Origin: Ciona intestinalis | Taxonomy: Eukaryota > Chordata > Ascidiacea > Phlebobranchia > Cionidae | Direction: 5' to 3' | NCBI RefSeq assembly: GCF_000224145.3 | Contig: NW_004190385.1 | Span: forward strand, 1-64,000 | DNA: 64,000 bases | In this document: positions 1 to 11,640 of the stretch, piece by piece | How the letters are laid out: each line of letters begins with the position of its first letter | Numbering within the stretch: the stretch's first letter is position 1 | Translations under genes and position numbers: made by a program | The notes under the pieces: model-generated | The model's input: only the letters and a program-made list of their open reading frames with translations | What the model was told of the DNA's origin: nothing | The model's database searches: none

Positions 1-118
1 CACTCCTAACCCCCATTCACCCCTAACCCCCATTCACCCGTAACCCCCATTCACCCCTAACCCCCATCCACTCCTAACCCCCATTCACCCCTAACCCCCA
101 TTCACCCCTAACCCCCCT
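1..118. repeat. 17-bp tandem minisatellite with telomere-like CCCTAACCC core
   Basis: About seven copies of a 17-bp unit close to CATTCACCCCTAACCCC run from the window edge to about 118, so the array probably began further left. Copies differ by a few bases (CACCCG for CACCCC, CATCCACTCC for CATTCACCCC). Each unit carries CCCTAACCC, which matches the vertebrate-type telomere hexamer over nine bases, but the period is 17 and not 6, so this is an interstitial minisatellite and not a telomere. Confidence 0.85.
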
Positions 119-294
119 TGATCCCCTGAGCTTTGACCCCTGAATTATGTTCTCTCATTGGCTGAGCGCAATAGTGACGTCACAAAACGTCATACGAAGT
201 AAAATATTTGAATTCCAAAATATAAATTCGTGTAAAATGTTGTTCAAATTAAAGTCAGATCAGTTTTAATTGAAAATAATTAGCATAACATGAA

Positions 295-445
295 TGTTTA
301 TCTCTTTAAATACGATAGCGAAGATCGAATTAATCAAATTAACGAAGAGAAGGAAATTCGCAGCAAAACGACAGTCATTACAACACAGGAAAATAGTGTC
401 AAGTAAAAGCATGGCTGCTAAACCCAACATACAATAAACTCACAG
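295..445 (+). repeat. R4 interspersed repeat (fullest copy)
   Basis: This copy begins at TTATCTCTTTAAATACGATAG, runs through GCGAAGATCGAATTAATCAA, GAGAAGGAAATTCGCAGC and GTGGCTGCTAAACCC-like sequence, and ends near CACAGTGAGTTGCAGTTGA. The same order of blocks recurs at about 11055-11172, 13381-13450, 14003-14150, 24640-24735, 25640-25715, 40255-40335 and 50390-50535, and inverted at 52305-52345 and 63340-63390. It has no coding capacity. A short non-autonomous DNA element is the likeliest nature; terminal repeats are not clear to me. Confidence 0.7.
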
Positions 446-2180
446 TGAGTTGCAGTTGATGAAACAATAAAGATGCAATCGGAAGAAAATTGTGCGTAAA
501 AAAAATCAATCTTAGAAGAAAATCCAACTGGTTACTTAGTCGTTTGTTTACGTCATAATGATGTCGCGATTAATCGCGCTTTTATCTTTGTTGTCGTTTC
601 GAACTTGATTGATGGTGTAGCCGCCGATTGTGGGGAGGTGAGGTAAACAATTCCCCCCTAACGCCGTATCGCGTGTTTTGAATGTCATTAACTATCATTT
701 AACAGCCGTAGATACAATATATACAAGTGTATACGGTATGCGGGCGTTATCTGTGACTCCATCACAAAAGCCATACTTTCTCTTCACCTCCTACCATCGT
801 TTACATGCAGTTAAAAGCTCCCTGTAACTGGGAGATCACCTAAACAGATAACGATCCGAACTGACAGTAATGGTGTAGAAGCGTCAAATTTTATGTCACG
901 CTGAAAACGAACTGTGTTCTCGTGTATTGAAGGCGTAAAAGCGAACTCTCAATTCTAGGAAATCCCATTTAAAGGTTGATCTTTTGTTTGTGGGGAAACT
1001 TGGGGGGAATAGATTAAAATTCTTGTCCAATTAATATCGCATCTATAGTGAAATTACATGCGACCTGTATCCGGTGTACATTAGACTGTTGTTTAAAAGG
1101 GCAAAGTTGCCTAAAATTAAAATAAAAATGTATTATAATCTTACATTTACTGACAATGTATTAAAATACCGCATAAATAAGCGTGTATTTACATTTATCG
1201 ATATTTGTCTGAAATACTTTGCTGCTTTTGTGGAATGATGGTCGTAATAACTTTTAACGTAAACCAAAGACGACACACAAGGTAAAAACTACTTGGGAAA
1301 AGTTTTAAAAACGTGGCTGCTAAATAGGTGAAGATACGATAGGTTAATTAATTAAAACAAACTATTTCTGTATTTAAATGATGATCAAATATCGAACATT
1401 AAGTCAAACGAGAGAACGTTAATCATGAAATGAAAAAGGTGCAACGCATTACGCGAAAACAATCTGGATGATTAATGTTAAAACATCGCGACATTTCAAA
1501 ACGAGAATTAATTGTCACGTCACAGTTCCGACTTATGCAATCAGAGACGTTTTCTCGCTTTCGCGAATCGTTAATTACCGGTGGGGGCAGTTAAACACAT
1601 CTTCTACCATAGTGAGCGCAGTTTAATTTGCACCATTGCCATTCATTCGGTGGACAAACACGCAGCACCGAACATATCTGACCTCATACTCAACTTAAAC
1701 CTCCAGACGTACTAAGTAGATATATAAGAATTAATTTACACGAAATTAAGACTTGCTGTTGCAAATTATAGCTATGTGAAACGAAGCTGCACTAACACAC
1801 CGTGATACTTAACCTGCCTGGATTTGTAAACCCAGGATTTAAATTAAGAAATGTCATTCACTTGAAGTGCTACTTGAGGATTAAATCTTTGTTTGTCGCA
1901 AAAGTGAATCAGGTTCGTTCTAGAATTGATTATAATAAGCGATTGTTGGAACAATTAAAATATTTTCACGCATTGTCTCGCCTTCTAAAATCGCTGACGT
2001 AACAATAGTTGAATAATCGATACGCGCCGCTTAGCTACGCTACGTAACGCTAAGCTTAGCCAAACGTGGCACGCAACGTGGCGTGGACGCAATTAATGGG
2101 TGAACAGATTCAAAGTTATATAACTAGGGGTTTGGGGGTAATTGCGGTATTGGCCAGGTTTATGTGGATATGTAATATGG

Positions 2181-2236
2181 CTACCAACCCCGAGCCCCCT
2201 ATTTTTTTATTAATTTAGGGGGCTCGGGGTTGGTAG
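2181..2236. repeat. Perfect 21-bp inverted repeat (hairpin)
   Basis: The arms 2181-2201 (CTACCAACCCCGAGCCCCCT plus A) and 2216-2236 are exact reverse complements, with a 14-base T/A-rich loop. The GC-rich stem would form a very stable cruciform or RNA hairpin. It lies directly before a second inverted repeat that contains a degraded copy of the same stem (CCAACCCCGAGCCGCC), so the two look like nested or duplicated foldback elements. Confidence 0.85.
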
Positions 2237-2240
2237 TCAT

Positions 2241-2316
2241 GAAGGATATGCTTCCAACCCCGAGCCGCCTATATTTTTATTAATTTATTCTATTTGGGGT
2301 AAGAAGCATATCCTTC
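2241..2316. repeat. 13-bp inverted repeat enclosing a degraded copy of the neighbouring stem
   Basis: GAAGGATATGCTT at 2241-2253 is matched by AAGCATATCCTTC at 2304-2316. The interior repeats the first half of the 2181-2236 hairpin but its second half has decayed to CTATTTGGGGT. The pair of hairpins is best explained as a duplicated foldback element with one copy kept perfect. Confidence 0.75.
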
Positions 2317-3479
2317 AAATTTGACGACGAAAGCTATCGAAGTAACAATACGCTTACGAATATTCACTAGGTGTATAGCATACAACTTTTACGCCCAGTT
2401 ATTTTTACCAATAATAAGATTAAACAGGACAAAGTATATCGTTCAGGGTTTCATTTATACGTGACTTCACATACTACGTCATTAATTTACACATCTCATA
2501 CGTCACGAATGCATTACGCCATTGCGTTTACGTAACATTCTACGTCACGTTATATACGAACCTTTCACGTCATTAGCTTATACGTCACGAAACAATTACG
2601 TCATTGGTTATAACGCCACACCATGAATTATTTTTCACGATTAAATTCTCGTAAAATATTCATCCGCGCGTCAACTACGAAAGGTTTGTTGATGAACGAC
2701 AACTTAGTGATTGTTAAAGTTTAAGTCGATTACAAGACATAGAAACTACTGATTGCAGTTCATCTCGTGTTCCGCTACCTTCAACGCCATCATTTACTTA
2801 AACGCTATCGTCTCGGAGCGTTAATTACACGATTTCTATGGGATAATTATACGATCTCTATTTCGCTAATCTTCTTGGACGGCTACGCGACGCTCGTCAC
2901 GTGACAGCGGTTAACATTCCGGAATTCGTAATCCGGAAGAACTCGGTGTCGGTCATATGGCGTCATAGTCACTGTATAAAACCTTTGTGACGTCAGTATA
3001 TATGTTTCTAGAATCGCTAGCTATTTGTTTCCGCTCACAAACCACGTGTTTTAATTGACGTTTCTTTGAAAAATTTGAACAAGGGGCCGCATATGGGGTA
3101 TACCTACGTACAGTTATACTTTGTTATGGGTTTATCATCCACGCTTTTATTATGTGACCATTTTACTCAAGTAGTTTTTACCCATAGTTTTAACGACTGT
3201 CATTTTGATGCTAATTCTCTTTCTTGTTTTGAATCTTTGCTATCGTATTCATAGAGAAAAATAAAAACTTAATTATATTACTCTCGTAAAGGGCGACACC
3301 CTGTGAGATTTAAATCAAACTTCGCCGAAAAGCGGAACTGACGTCATAATTACCATTCATCACCGATTAATTGTTCGTAATTGTTACGTATCACCTGGTC
3401 TGTCATTTACTTCCGTCTTGTAATTTTGAGTCAACTTCAATGAATTTAAAAGATTACTGGATTTAATATTAAGCTTTTA

Positions 3480-4017
3480 GCCTGGATTGGAACCCAGGAT
3501 CCCTGGTTCTCCAACCCTGGACTGGTTTTGAATCCAGGATCCCTGGTTTTTCAACCCTGGCCTGGATTTGAACCCAGGATCCCTGGTTCTCCAACCCTGG
3601 CCTGGATTTAAACCCAGGATCTCTGGTTCTTCAATCCTGGACTGGATTTGAACCCAGGATCCCTGGTTCTCCAACCCTGGACTGGATTTGAATCCAGGAT
3701 CCCTGGTTTTCCAACCCTGGCCTGGATTCGAACTCAGGATCTCTGGTTCTCCAATCTTGGCCTGGATTTAAACCCAGGGCCCCTGGTTCTCCAACCCTGG
3801 ATTGGATTCGAACCCAGGATCCCTGGTTCTCCAACCCTGGACTGGATTTGAACCCAGAATCTGTGGTTCTCCAACCCTGGATTGGATTTAAACCCAGGAT
3901 CCCTGGTTCTCCAACCCTAGCCTGGATTCGAACTCAGGATTTTTGATTCTCCAACCCTAGCCTGGATTCCAACTCAGGATCCCTGGTTCTTCAACCCTGG
4001 CCTGGATTCGAACCCAA
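3480..4017. repeat. R7: 40-bp minisatellite, about 13 units
   Basis: A 40-bp unit close to CCTGGATTTGAACCCAGGAT followed by CCCTGGTTCTCCAACCCTGG is repeated about 13 times with 5-15% divergence. Because 40 is not a multiple of three, three units make a 40-codon period and long open frames appear on both strands; these are artefacts of the repeat. Each unit holds GGATTCGAACCC-like sequence resembling a tRNA T-arm (B box). The same unit, in the opposite orientation, forms the array at 41960-42656. Confidence 0.9.
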
Positions 4018-4040
4018 GCTCCCAGGTCAATTATCCTGCT

Positions 4041-4083
4041 TCTCATAACCCGAGGACACCCGGGTTCAAATCCCGGCGAGGCA
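4041..4083 (+). other. tRNA-Met-like 3' half (remnant)
   Basis: TCTCATAACCCGAGG resembles a Met anticodon loop (CTCATAA, anticodon CAT) and is followed by CCCGGGTTCAAATCCCGG, a perfect T-arm, and by CGAGGCA, a plausible 3' acceptor strand. The matching 5' acceptor (TGCCTCG) and D-arm are not visible upstream, where the minisatellite ends, and the anticodon stem does not pair. I read it as a truncated tRNA or tRNA-derived element joined to the R7 array, not as a working tRNA gene. Confidence 0.4.
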
Positions 4084-5648
4084 ACAATAAACAGTTGCTA
4101 CTAATCACTCATAATCTATATAAGCTTCAATGTAATTGTGTCCGCATTCCTCTGCCACGCCCATACTCAGTGTCGGGACAGCAAACCACATAGTAAGCCG
4201 TAAATCGTTTAAGCTTATCAAAGGCATTTCACTGTGTGCAACTTAAGGTAAAAAAACATAACTTTTATCCCTTTAATTGCGGGAGCGACGATAAAATATT
4301 ATGCAGAACAAAACTCAAATAAAAATAATTTTAAAAACTATAGAAGTGCAACATAAAAAGCTAAACTACAAGCCCCAAAGAACGAAAGCCAGGATATATA
4401 GCAAGAAAGCAACAATCGTTAAAACACGCTTACAGTTGAAACATATTTACAAATATTTGTTAAAACGTGGTCGCTGCAAGGAATTGAGAACTTTAGTTTT
4501 AACATAAATTTTAAGTTAGGCAGGCCATGAGATATTATAAAAGTAGGCAGACCACACTTTGTGTAATTGTCGACACGTTTAACACAAACCGGTGTTTAAA
4601 TTGTTCCAAAACTGTCTTTCCCACGAAATTAAACACTTGAGCACATTATATAGGTTGTCTATGTTGGTAAGCATTATTTGAATGTTTGAAAATATTTTTC
4701 AATTGTTTTGTATTATGACGTGACAAACAACTGGTGATGTAATAATTGGCAGACAAATGATATTGTTCTGTAATAGCTGCTTTAATAATTAATGTGAAAA
4801 CGAAGCGATTATTTGCATTTCAAATGTGAAATAATAGACTATTATTACGTAATATATGCAATACTATTCCATCTTAAAACCAATTGTTGTCTCATAATGC
4901 AATACGATATCTCAATTGTTCACTTTAATTCTAGAAGCTGCTGTTCTAGAAATAAATTCAAAAATATAAAACAAATGAAAAATGTTTGACACGCTATAGC
5001 ATGCGCTGAACAACGCTGGGTGTAGATATTTCTTTGTATGTTCTTTTTACACCGAGACGAGCTACGCTGTAATGTAAACTTCGCTTAAAATATCGAAGAA
5101 ATATTGGACAGCGTGAAAAAGCACAAACAAAGCAATATCTACACCCAGCGTTGTTCAGTGCAGGTCAGCGTAGATATTTCTTTGTTTGTTCTTTAAGCTG
5201 CGTTTACACCACAGCGTAGAAATATATTACACCTAAGAAACAAATATAATTCATGACATTTCTAAACCCACACTTTCTCATAATAAACATAATAATCTGC
5301 CATGGAAATCCCCCCACGATTGCTAATTATTCCATATATAAAGTACAATTACCACTTCGCGTCCAACCGCGAATCGCGTCCAGGTCTTTTAACAGAAATA
5401 GCACTGTGACGTCACAGTGCCATCTATTAATCGCAATGGAGAATTTCTTTCTATTTCCAGAATAATTAATTAAAGAAACTTTTATAGAAATCTTATTTTT
5501 ATTCAAATCTCGAAACAAAAGTTACGACAATGACGTCATTGTTTGTGACGTCATACAACTACGCATTTCGCAGTTTATGACGTAACGATGACGTATGGAA
5601 CGAACTACTACAGCAACATGCATCTCGATACAAACAATGATCTTATTA
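4084..5648. other. Non-coding stretch before the Emx 3' end
   Basis: No supported exon. It contains an R4-like fragment (about 4385-4460), the R5 palindromic element (about 5010-5222), and near 5498-5503 a TTTATT that is AATAAA on the minus strand, 145 bases beyond the Emx stop codon and a likely polyadenylation signal. Three exact TGACGTCA octamers lie between 5400 and 5560. Confidence 0.5.
5010..5222. repeat. R5 palindromic MITE-like element
   Basis: TTTACACCGAGACGAGCTACG, ATATCTACACCCAGCGTTGT and TCTTTGTTTGTTCTTTAAGC occur as mirrored blocks, so the element folds back on itself. Further copies lie at about 25140-25265, 37600-37735 and 44845-45020, each opening and closing with GCGTTTACAC-type ends. 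It has no coding capacity; a MITE with long inverted ends is the natural reading. Confidence 0.7.
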
Positions 5649-8600
5649 TTACGTCATAGACGCTTGCGTTACGTCACAATCGTTCGACGCTTTAAACCCG
5701 GGTTCCTGAATGTCATTTTGATTGATTGACGCTTGATTGACAGGTGGATACGTCACTTCCTCTTCGTCGTCGAATTCTTCGTCCTCGGATATGACGTAAT
5801 CCTGGGGGACTTCCCCTTTCCCGCTACCTTTCTCTTCGATTCGTTGTCGCTTGAACTTCGTTCGACGATTCTGGAACCAAACTTTCACCTGTAAAGCAAA
5901 GTAAGGGGTTAACTTTCATAAAGAGCAGGGTGGGGTACAATGGATGCCGTTAGCACATAATATCCGATATTTTCTGGTTGAGGCGATAAAGTCAATTTGG
6001 TAACTTTTGTATGATTGTATAAATGTAACTTATTTATCCTCGCAGAACAGGGCAAGTTCCATACGGCTCGTGCTTGCTTATAAGCACATCGAAACATTAT
6101 AAACCACCACAAACATAAAAATCGCATGAATTACCTGAGTTTCCGTCAACTTGAGGTTATTTGCAAGTTGTTTACGTTCAGCTCCAACCACGTAATGGTT
6201 TTTATCAAACTCGTGTTCAAGTCTTAACAGTTGACCCGGTGTAAACGCGGTTCGAATCCGCTTCGGTTTTCGTTGAAATGGATTCGCCATCAATAAGCCG
6301 AACCTCGCGCGTAGTAGAGGGTCTGTAGACAAGGGGGTTAGTTCAGGTCGTTTATGACGTAACATAGGGTGTTAGAATTTACATTTTAAATATGTTTAAT
6401 TTTCAAAAAGTGATCGTAGTTTGGTGTAAAATGGATACGGTTATATATCCTTATAAATAATCTTTGTTTGCTACCAAATGGGACGAAAAATGTTATGAAA
6501 ACATGTCCCATCTTGCCCCACCCGATTATACAAACGTAATAATGGTAGAAACCAACGTCACAATGCTAGCATTGATAAATTTGTTTCATTGTTAATTTAC
6601 CCAACAATTAAACGGTTTTAATTAATTAATTAAACATATGGAACATGGTGTCGTGTATTGTAGAACATTTCCTTTGTGTCGGAAACCATGGGTATTGTGA
6701 CGTCACACACGCGGTTTGTTCTCTCACACCGGACAGCCTAAGGGTTTGTTGATTGTCGCCGCAACAAATGTGTTTATGACGCGATAATGCGTTTTGTGAC
6801 GCAATAATATAGATAGAAGAAATGATATTTTCTCCCGGTGTTAATCTTCAAACGATCGCGATTTTAACCTTGAACGTTTGTAGAATTAAAATGATTCATT
6901 GTGACGTCACATCCGCTTTGAAACGGCGCTTCACGCTTTTTTCGCGGTTTACTTCTTTATTTATTGTAAATATTATTTGCAAAAAATATCTCCATCGTTA
7001 CACTCTAACATAGAAACATTATAAAACGAACAAAATATAACGTTTTGTATTGTTAAGAAAACAAAATTATTTATTTTAACGTTTTATAAATTATGATCAA
7101 TTACTGTAATTTATGGGCGGGCGTTATGTCGGTTGTGATTCTTATCAGCAGTTCGTATTACCAAGGATTCGGTGCCGTGTTATAGGGTAGGGGGTGATTA
7201 ATGGATCGTTACATACGAGGTTATGTTTGTTTTTAAGTTTATCTCAGGGTCGATTATCGTTAATTTGCAGACGAAGATCAAAGGGTGAGATCTGTGTTTA
7301 GAAGTTAACGGTTGCGGCATTCAGTTGAAGTGTTTTGCCACGAACATTATAATACTGTGCATACTGTTACTTTGTTAGAACATAATATCCCATATTCTGA
7401 TCCCGTGCTTGTTTTGTTTTTTGAACATTTCGAACTGGTGATTTTAAAGTAAATGCTTCTAAAAAGATTAAATTTATGAAATATCTACAACACACAGTGT
7501 ATGTATACATAACTCACTATTAAAATAAAGTACTTTGCGGTAAAGTGTATAGATAGACCGGTACCAACGCTGTTTTAAAGTCGCAGGGATACGGTTTATA
7601 AAGAGGACGATAAAATAAAATGAAAACCTGGACCATCTTATCCTGATAAGATATTTATACCAAGTCGCGCTACAATTATATACATCAAGCTTTAGAAACA
7701 TTTGTCGCGTTTAAACTAACGAATAAATAGATCGATGATCGACATTGAAGATTTTGAAACGCTGACCAACGACCGAAGTTGGTGGGAAACGAACTTCAAC
7801 TGTCCGTTTATCAACCATTTTCACCATAATTCTAAAGAAGTTTCCGTCGTACGGCAGACGAAATGTTGGTTTTAATAAAATTTAGTTCAAGTTTTTATCG
7901 AAAGATAAATTCTTGTAAATATTTAGGTGAAATATATCTGTTATAGGAAAATATTTGTTGGGCTAAGTATTTCGTAGCGCTTGATTCTAACTTTAACTGG
8001 TTACGGGAATCGTCCAACTTCATTAACATTAGATCATCAGAGCCTAATTCACCGGATTTATTACAGTTTAAAGCCTGCTTTGCAACGTTAGATAATAGTT
8101 TAACGTTTTATCGTAATGTAGTTTTAGCACTCATGTCTTGGTACAAAACTTGTATTTATTTCATTCATGGATTAACATTCACTATAGCGAGTTAATGTGG
8201 CGGTTCAAGTACCCTGGTTCGTGGGAATGAAGTTTAGAATAGTTAACCTACCTACTTATTAACAAGTGCATTAAATACGTGGATCCTGTGCTGTGAGACA
8301 TTGGGGGAAATTAGAAACCCAACGCGGGGGCTGAGGCGTTTAATTCCCGCCGATTTTCCCGATGTAAATTTAAAAATGGCGGCTGATGTTTTGACAAAAA
8401 CATCGGAAACTTTTAGGCGAAACATTTTAGCAGCGATATTATAAAAACGGTTAATGTAGATTTAGGTTTCAAAAAAAATCTATTTTAAACAAGATATTAA
8501 AGGTTAAAAGGTATGTTTTGGCAGTTTTCGTGAATGTGATTTCAAACGGCCAAAAACCACACGAAGAAATCTTCAGCAACAGCATGTTTAAGGAGTATAT

Positions 8601-9620
8601 AAACAAATGTTATGATCTAAGTTTAATAAAGTTTGCGCCAAAATTAATATTGTTACGTCACAATCACTCACCAGCAAAGTGTGGCGGGAACGGTCTTGAT
8701 GACGTAGCAGATGCGTGACGTAATAACCACGGGTTGTAGGGGGCCGTGGGGGGCAAAGGAGGGTGGGGGGCTCCGAACGCCCCACGTAGAGCTAACCCAG
8801 CAACTTGGTCGAATTGGTGGTTTGGGGGCGAACCAGGGTATCTCTGAAGACAAGTTTGTTGGAATCCTGGTGGGATCGAAAATGGCGGAGGGTTGAGGGA
8901 TGACGTGGCAGCTTGGATGAAAGCTTGGCGGGAAATTCGTTCAAGCGTGACGGGGTCGGTGGGCGGGGAGGGTAGGGGATTAGGGGGGTGGGGTTTCGGG
9001 GTTGTCTGTCGGGTCGGGGTAGGGGAGGTGTGGTAGGGTGGGGTAACGGTTGGTGATGGGGGGACTGTAGTTGGAGGTAGTTGCCCCCCGAATGGGGTAA
9101 GAGGGAATGGGAGCACCCCTGCCGCCATTGCAGCTGCTAACGGGGTGTTATGCATGTAAGATGGAAGGTTAGACCCGCTGAAGGGACGGTAGGGGTCCCT
9201 TGGGGATTTGCGTTCATTATGCGGCGAAGTTGGGGCATCGGGGGTTAATCGCTCGTTCCTAGTGGTTGTGTGGTCTTGGGTGGAATCCGGGGACCTTGGG
9301 TTCGAATCCCGGTGTCGCCGATACTTTTTATGCCTGTGGTAATCGTCGGAACCGCTGTCGGGGCTTGATGAAGTCAGGTTCGCTCTTGACATCGACTTCT
9401 GGGGTGATGTACTGTACGGGTGGAACCTACCAGAGTTGAAATTCCCGCTTTTATAAAGTTTTTCCAAAATCTCGCTGTGGGATGACGTCACAGATAGCTT
9501 TGGTGACGTCTTTGGGTCCGATGACACCAGTGACGCGATGTCGAATCCGGTTTTATGCTGGGTGAGATACGAACCGCGGTCACCTACTTGATTAGGGGGG
9601 TGGGATTGGTTAAGAATCAT
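5649..9620 (-). CDS. Emx: Emx homeobox transcription factor (three coding exons)
   Basis: Nuclear DNA-binding regulator of the EMX (empty spiracles) class, used in chordates in anterior neural and epidermal patterning. Coding exons on the minus strand are 9620-8672, 6322-6135 and 5888-5649, phases 1 and 0, predicted 458 residues. The homeodomain (about residues 335-394) begins [20 protein letters not shown], continues [14 protein letters not shown] and ends [19 protein letters not shown] across the last intron, close to vertebrate EMX. An eh1-like repressor motif is present near the N-terminus (FDIASL, residues 26-31; EMX families have FTIESLVAKD there), and YNPWLL precedes the homeodomain as in other EMX proteins. 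The long Pro-rich linker is lineage-specific, and the C-terminus is acidic. ATG 9620 was chosen because an acceptor-like TATTTTTAG ends at 9663, so an upstream exon or spliced-leader addition is possible. Intron 1 contains R2 and intron 2 R1 sequence. Confidence 0.93.
6015..6100 (+). repeat. R1 unit in Emx intron 2
   Basis: ATGTAACTTATTTATCCTCG followed by a CTCGTGCTTGCTTATAAG block identifies a diverged single R1 unit. It lies in the intron that splits the homeodomain, next to an R2 fragment at about 5925-5975 (GGGTGGGGTACAATGGATGC). Confidence 0.6.
6415..6530 (+). repeat. R2 MITE fragment in Emx intron 1
   Basis: The blocks GGATACGGTTATATA, TCTTTGTTTGCTACCAAATG and CATGTCCCATCTTGCCCCAC are in the usual R2 order. 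The left end is degraded. It lies about 100 bases upstream of the second Emx coding exon. Confidence 0.65.
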
Positions 9621-10378
9621 TCTGTTCTGTTTGATCAGAAACGCGAAACGGCTATTCAGATTCTAAAAATAAGTAAATGTTAGAATATTTTATATAATTG
9701 TTTAATTCAATTCGTATATACGCTAAACTGCCGTATCTGTTTTAAGTCTATAAAAACAGCAACTCGTTGTGTTTTTGGTAAAATAGCTAAGAATAGTTTT
9801 TAAAACTGAAATAGCATTGATCTAAAAATTGTAACGACTGAATCCGCAACGAAATATCCTTGTTTCTACTATTACGGCTGATGGTATAAAAATGCAAACA
9901 ATTGTCGAAAAAAATACTTAAATCTATTTTTAAAAACTAAAATATCTCGAACGCAACTTTTGTGATTGGTAAATTAGTTAAACTGCTAACAATATTCTTA
10001 ACTACTACGAATCAAATACTCGAGTTATGCGACCTGTTCGCTTCACACCGACCAAGTGTTATAGAATACAACACCTGTGTCTCAACGATATCTTTCGCCT
10101 TCTTCCTTTTTTCCGCCGGCGAGAAATGTCTTAAATTACCACTTTCAGTTATTCCTTAAATTGAAATGCATTACAGCTTATTAGAATGGTAAGTATACAC
10201 ACGTGGTATTGTTGCTAAACGTATATTTTAAAAACACTTAAGGTTTTCTAATGTCTTAGTTTGGAATATATTCGTTTTAGTTCAATATTGAAATATGTGA
10301 ATAGAACGCGTTCTAACGTCGGTTTTAAAGCATTTTATTTTTTAAAATGTCCGTTTTGCATGTGTAACCTGTAGTTAA

Positions 10379-10651
10379 GTATCCAGGCAGTAACTTGGTC
10401 TATCATCAGTGTAAAAGAGGTTACTATCCACCAAGTTACTGTCCGAAACATCTGTTGATCATGAGTTTAGTATCCAGGCAGTAACTTGGTCCATCATCAG
10501 TGTAAAAGAGGTTACTATCCACCAAGTTACTGTCCGAAACATCTGTTGATCATGAGTTTAGTATCCAGGCAGTAACTTGGTCCATCATCAGTGTAAAAGA
10601 GGTTACTATCCACCAAGTTACTGTCCGAAACATCTGCTGATCATGAATTTA
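10379..10651. repeat. R8: three tandem 91-bp palindromic units
   Basis: Units start at 10379, 10470 and 10561 (exact period 91) and differ by only a few bases. Each has CAGTAACTTGGT near its left and ACCAAGTTACTG further right, exact reverse complements 35 bases apart, so each unit can fold into a hairpin. The same unit reappears at about 57745-57890 with two palindromes. Confidence 0.9.
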
Positions 10652-11454
10652 ACTCAGCCAAAAATTCTAAAATCACCCTTACTATGACGTCATAACAGCG
10701 TTACAAACGTGTAATGTCCCGTTATACAAGGCCTTTGTTTACGTCATTAACCTTATAGTGCGGATACTGCGTAGCATGTTTGTAATTATGTCATATCATG
10801 GGGTAGGGGGCTGTGTAAAGATTAATAAACGCCAAGATGCCTAAGCACAACATGTATGGTGTGATACTGTATATGCATGTCGCCTCTACATAACTACATG
10901 ACGTTTATATCGACGGGGAATCGTTTATTTGACACCGAAAGAGAGATATGTCATATGCTACAACATATAGTGCGCATCAGTTATTCTGCGCATGCGTATT
11001 GTGCACAACGATATTGCGCCTGCGCAGAAATATGCATGTTAGGTGCATGTTGTCAAATTAATTAAAACAACGAAGAGAAAGGAATAAGTAGCAAAACCAC
11101 AGTCGTTAAAACACGCTATGGGTAAAAATAAAGTAAAGGCGTCAAATAAAAGCGTGGCTGCTAAATAACACTTCATACCTGCGCAGAACCACACTACACA
11201 TGCGCAGTAGCAGTCATGCGCAGTAGCACGCCTTGGGTGGCAGACAGCAGACATAATTACAGATTGATGCTCGGCTTAAGTTAAGAGCTGAAGCTCTGCT
11301 GTCTCCTACGCTTGTTTATTACCAAGCTAAGATATTTTAATCCACTCGAAAACTCGCAATAAATTATCCCAGTCAGCCATTTTGTAACAAATCGTGTAAT
11401 TTTAAAATGAATCAGAAAAATGCGGTTTCTATTTTAGTTTAAATGTACCGTTGA

Positions 11455-11640
11455 GTAAGATGACTACCGTTAGCATACAAGGTCCCTTGTTTCCTAATCG
11501 CGTTTTTAACAATTACCAATGCTTTTTTTTTAGAGTTGTGAGGATATATAGTTTTATAATTCTGTAAATATTCTCTGTTTTCTACCAATTTGAATGGAAA
11601 AAGTGAATGAAACATAAACCATCTTACCCCACCAGTAATA
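11455..11640 (+). repeat. R2 MITE
   Basis: It opens with GTAAGATGACTACCGTTAGC, includes GTTTTTAACAATTACCAA and TTCTACCAATTTGAATGG, and ends with AACCATCTTACCCCACC. The TGGGGTAAGATGG / CCATCTTACCCCA ends seen in better copies are inverted repeats, which supports a MITE. A second full copy is at about 12270-12450. Confidence 0.75.

Larger units (their letters stand above)
119..3479. other. Non-coding stretch downstream of Emx
   Basis: No convincing exon is seen on either strand; the open frames are short, AT-rich and without family resemblance. The stretch holds one R4 repeat (295-445), a further R4 tail near 1280-1350 (GTGGCTGCTAAATAG), two hairpins (2181-2316) and a run of ACGTCA-type motifs between 2460 and 2640. 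It could contain 3' regulatory DNA of Emx, which is transcribed toward it, but nothing in the sequence proves this. Confidence 0.5.

Noticed and set aside
3477-3851. Overlapping 65-67 codon frames on both strands
   Set aside because: Same minisatellite artefact as at 42024.
4041-4083. A functional tRNA-Met gene
   Set aside because: The 5' half, D-arm and a paired anticodon stem are missing; only the T-arm and acceptor-like end remain.
4301-4507. Lys-rich 68-codon open frame
   Set aside because: AT-rich, overlaps R4-like sequence, and shows no family resemblance or splice context.
9280-9325. tRNA B box (GGTTCGAATCCCGG) in Emx exon 1
   Set aside because: It lies inside well-supported coding sequence on the other strand (HRDSNPRSP) with no tRNA fold around it; taken as coincidence or an old repeat fragment.
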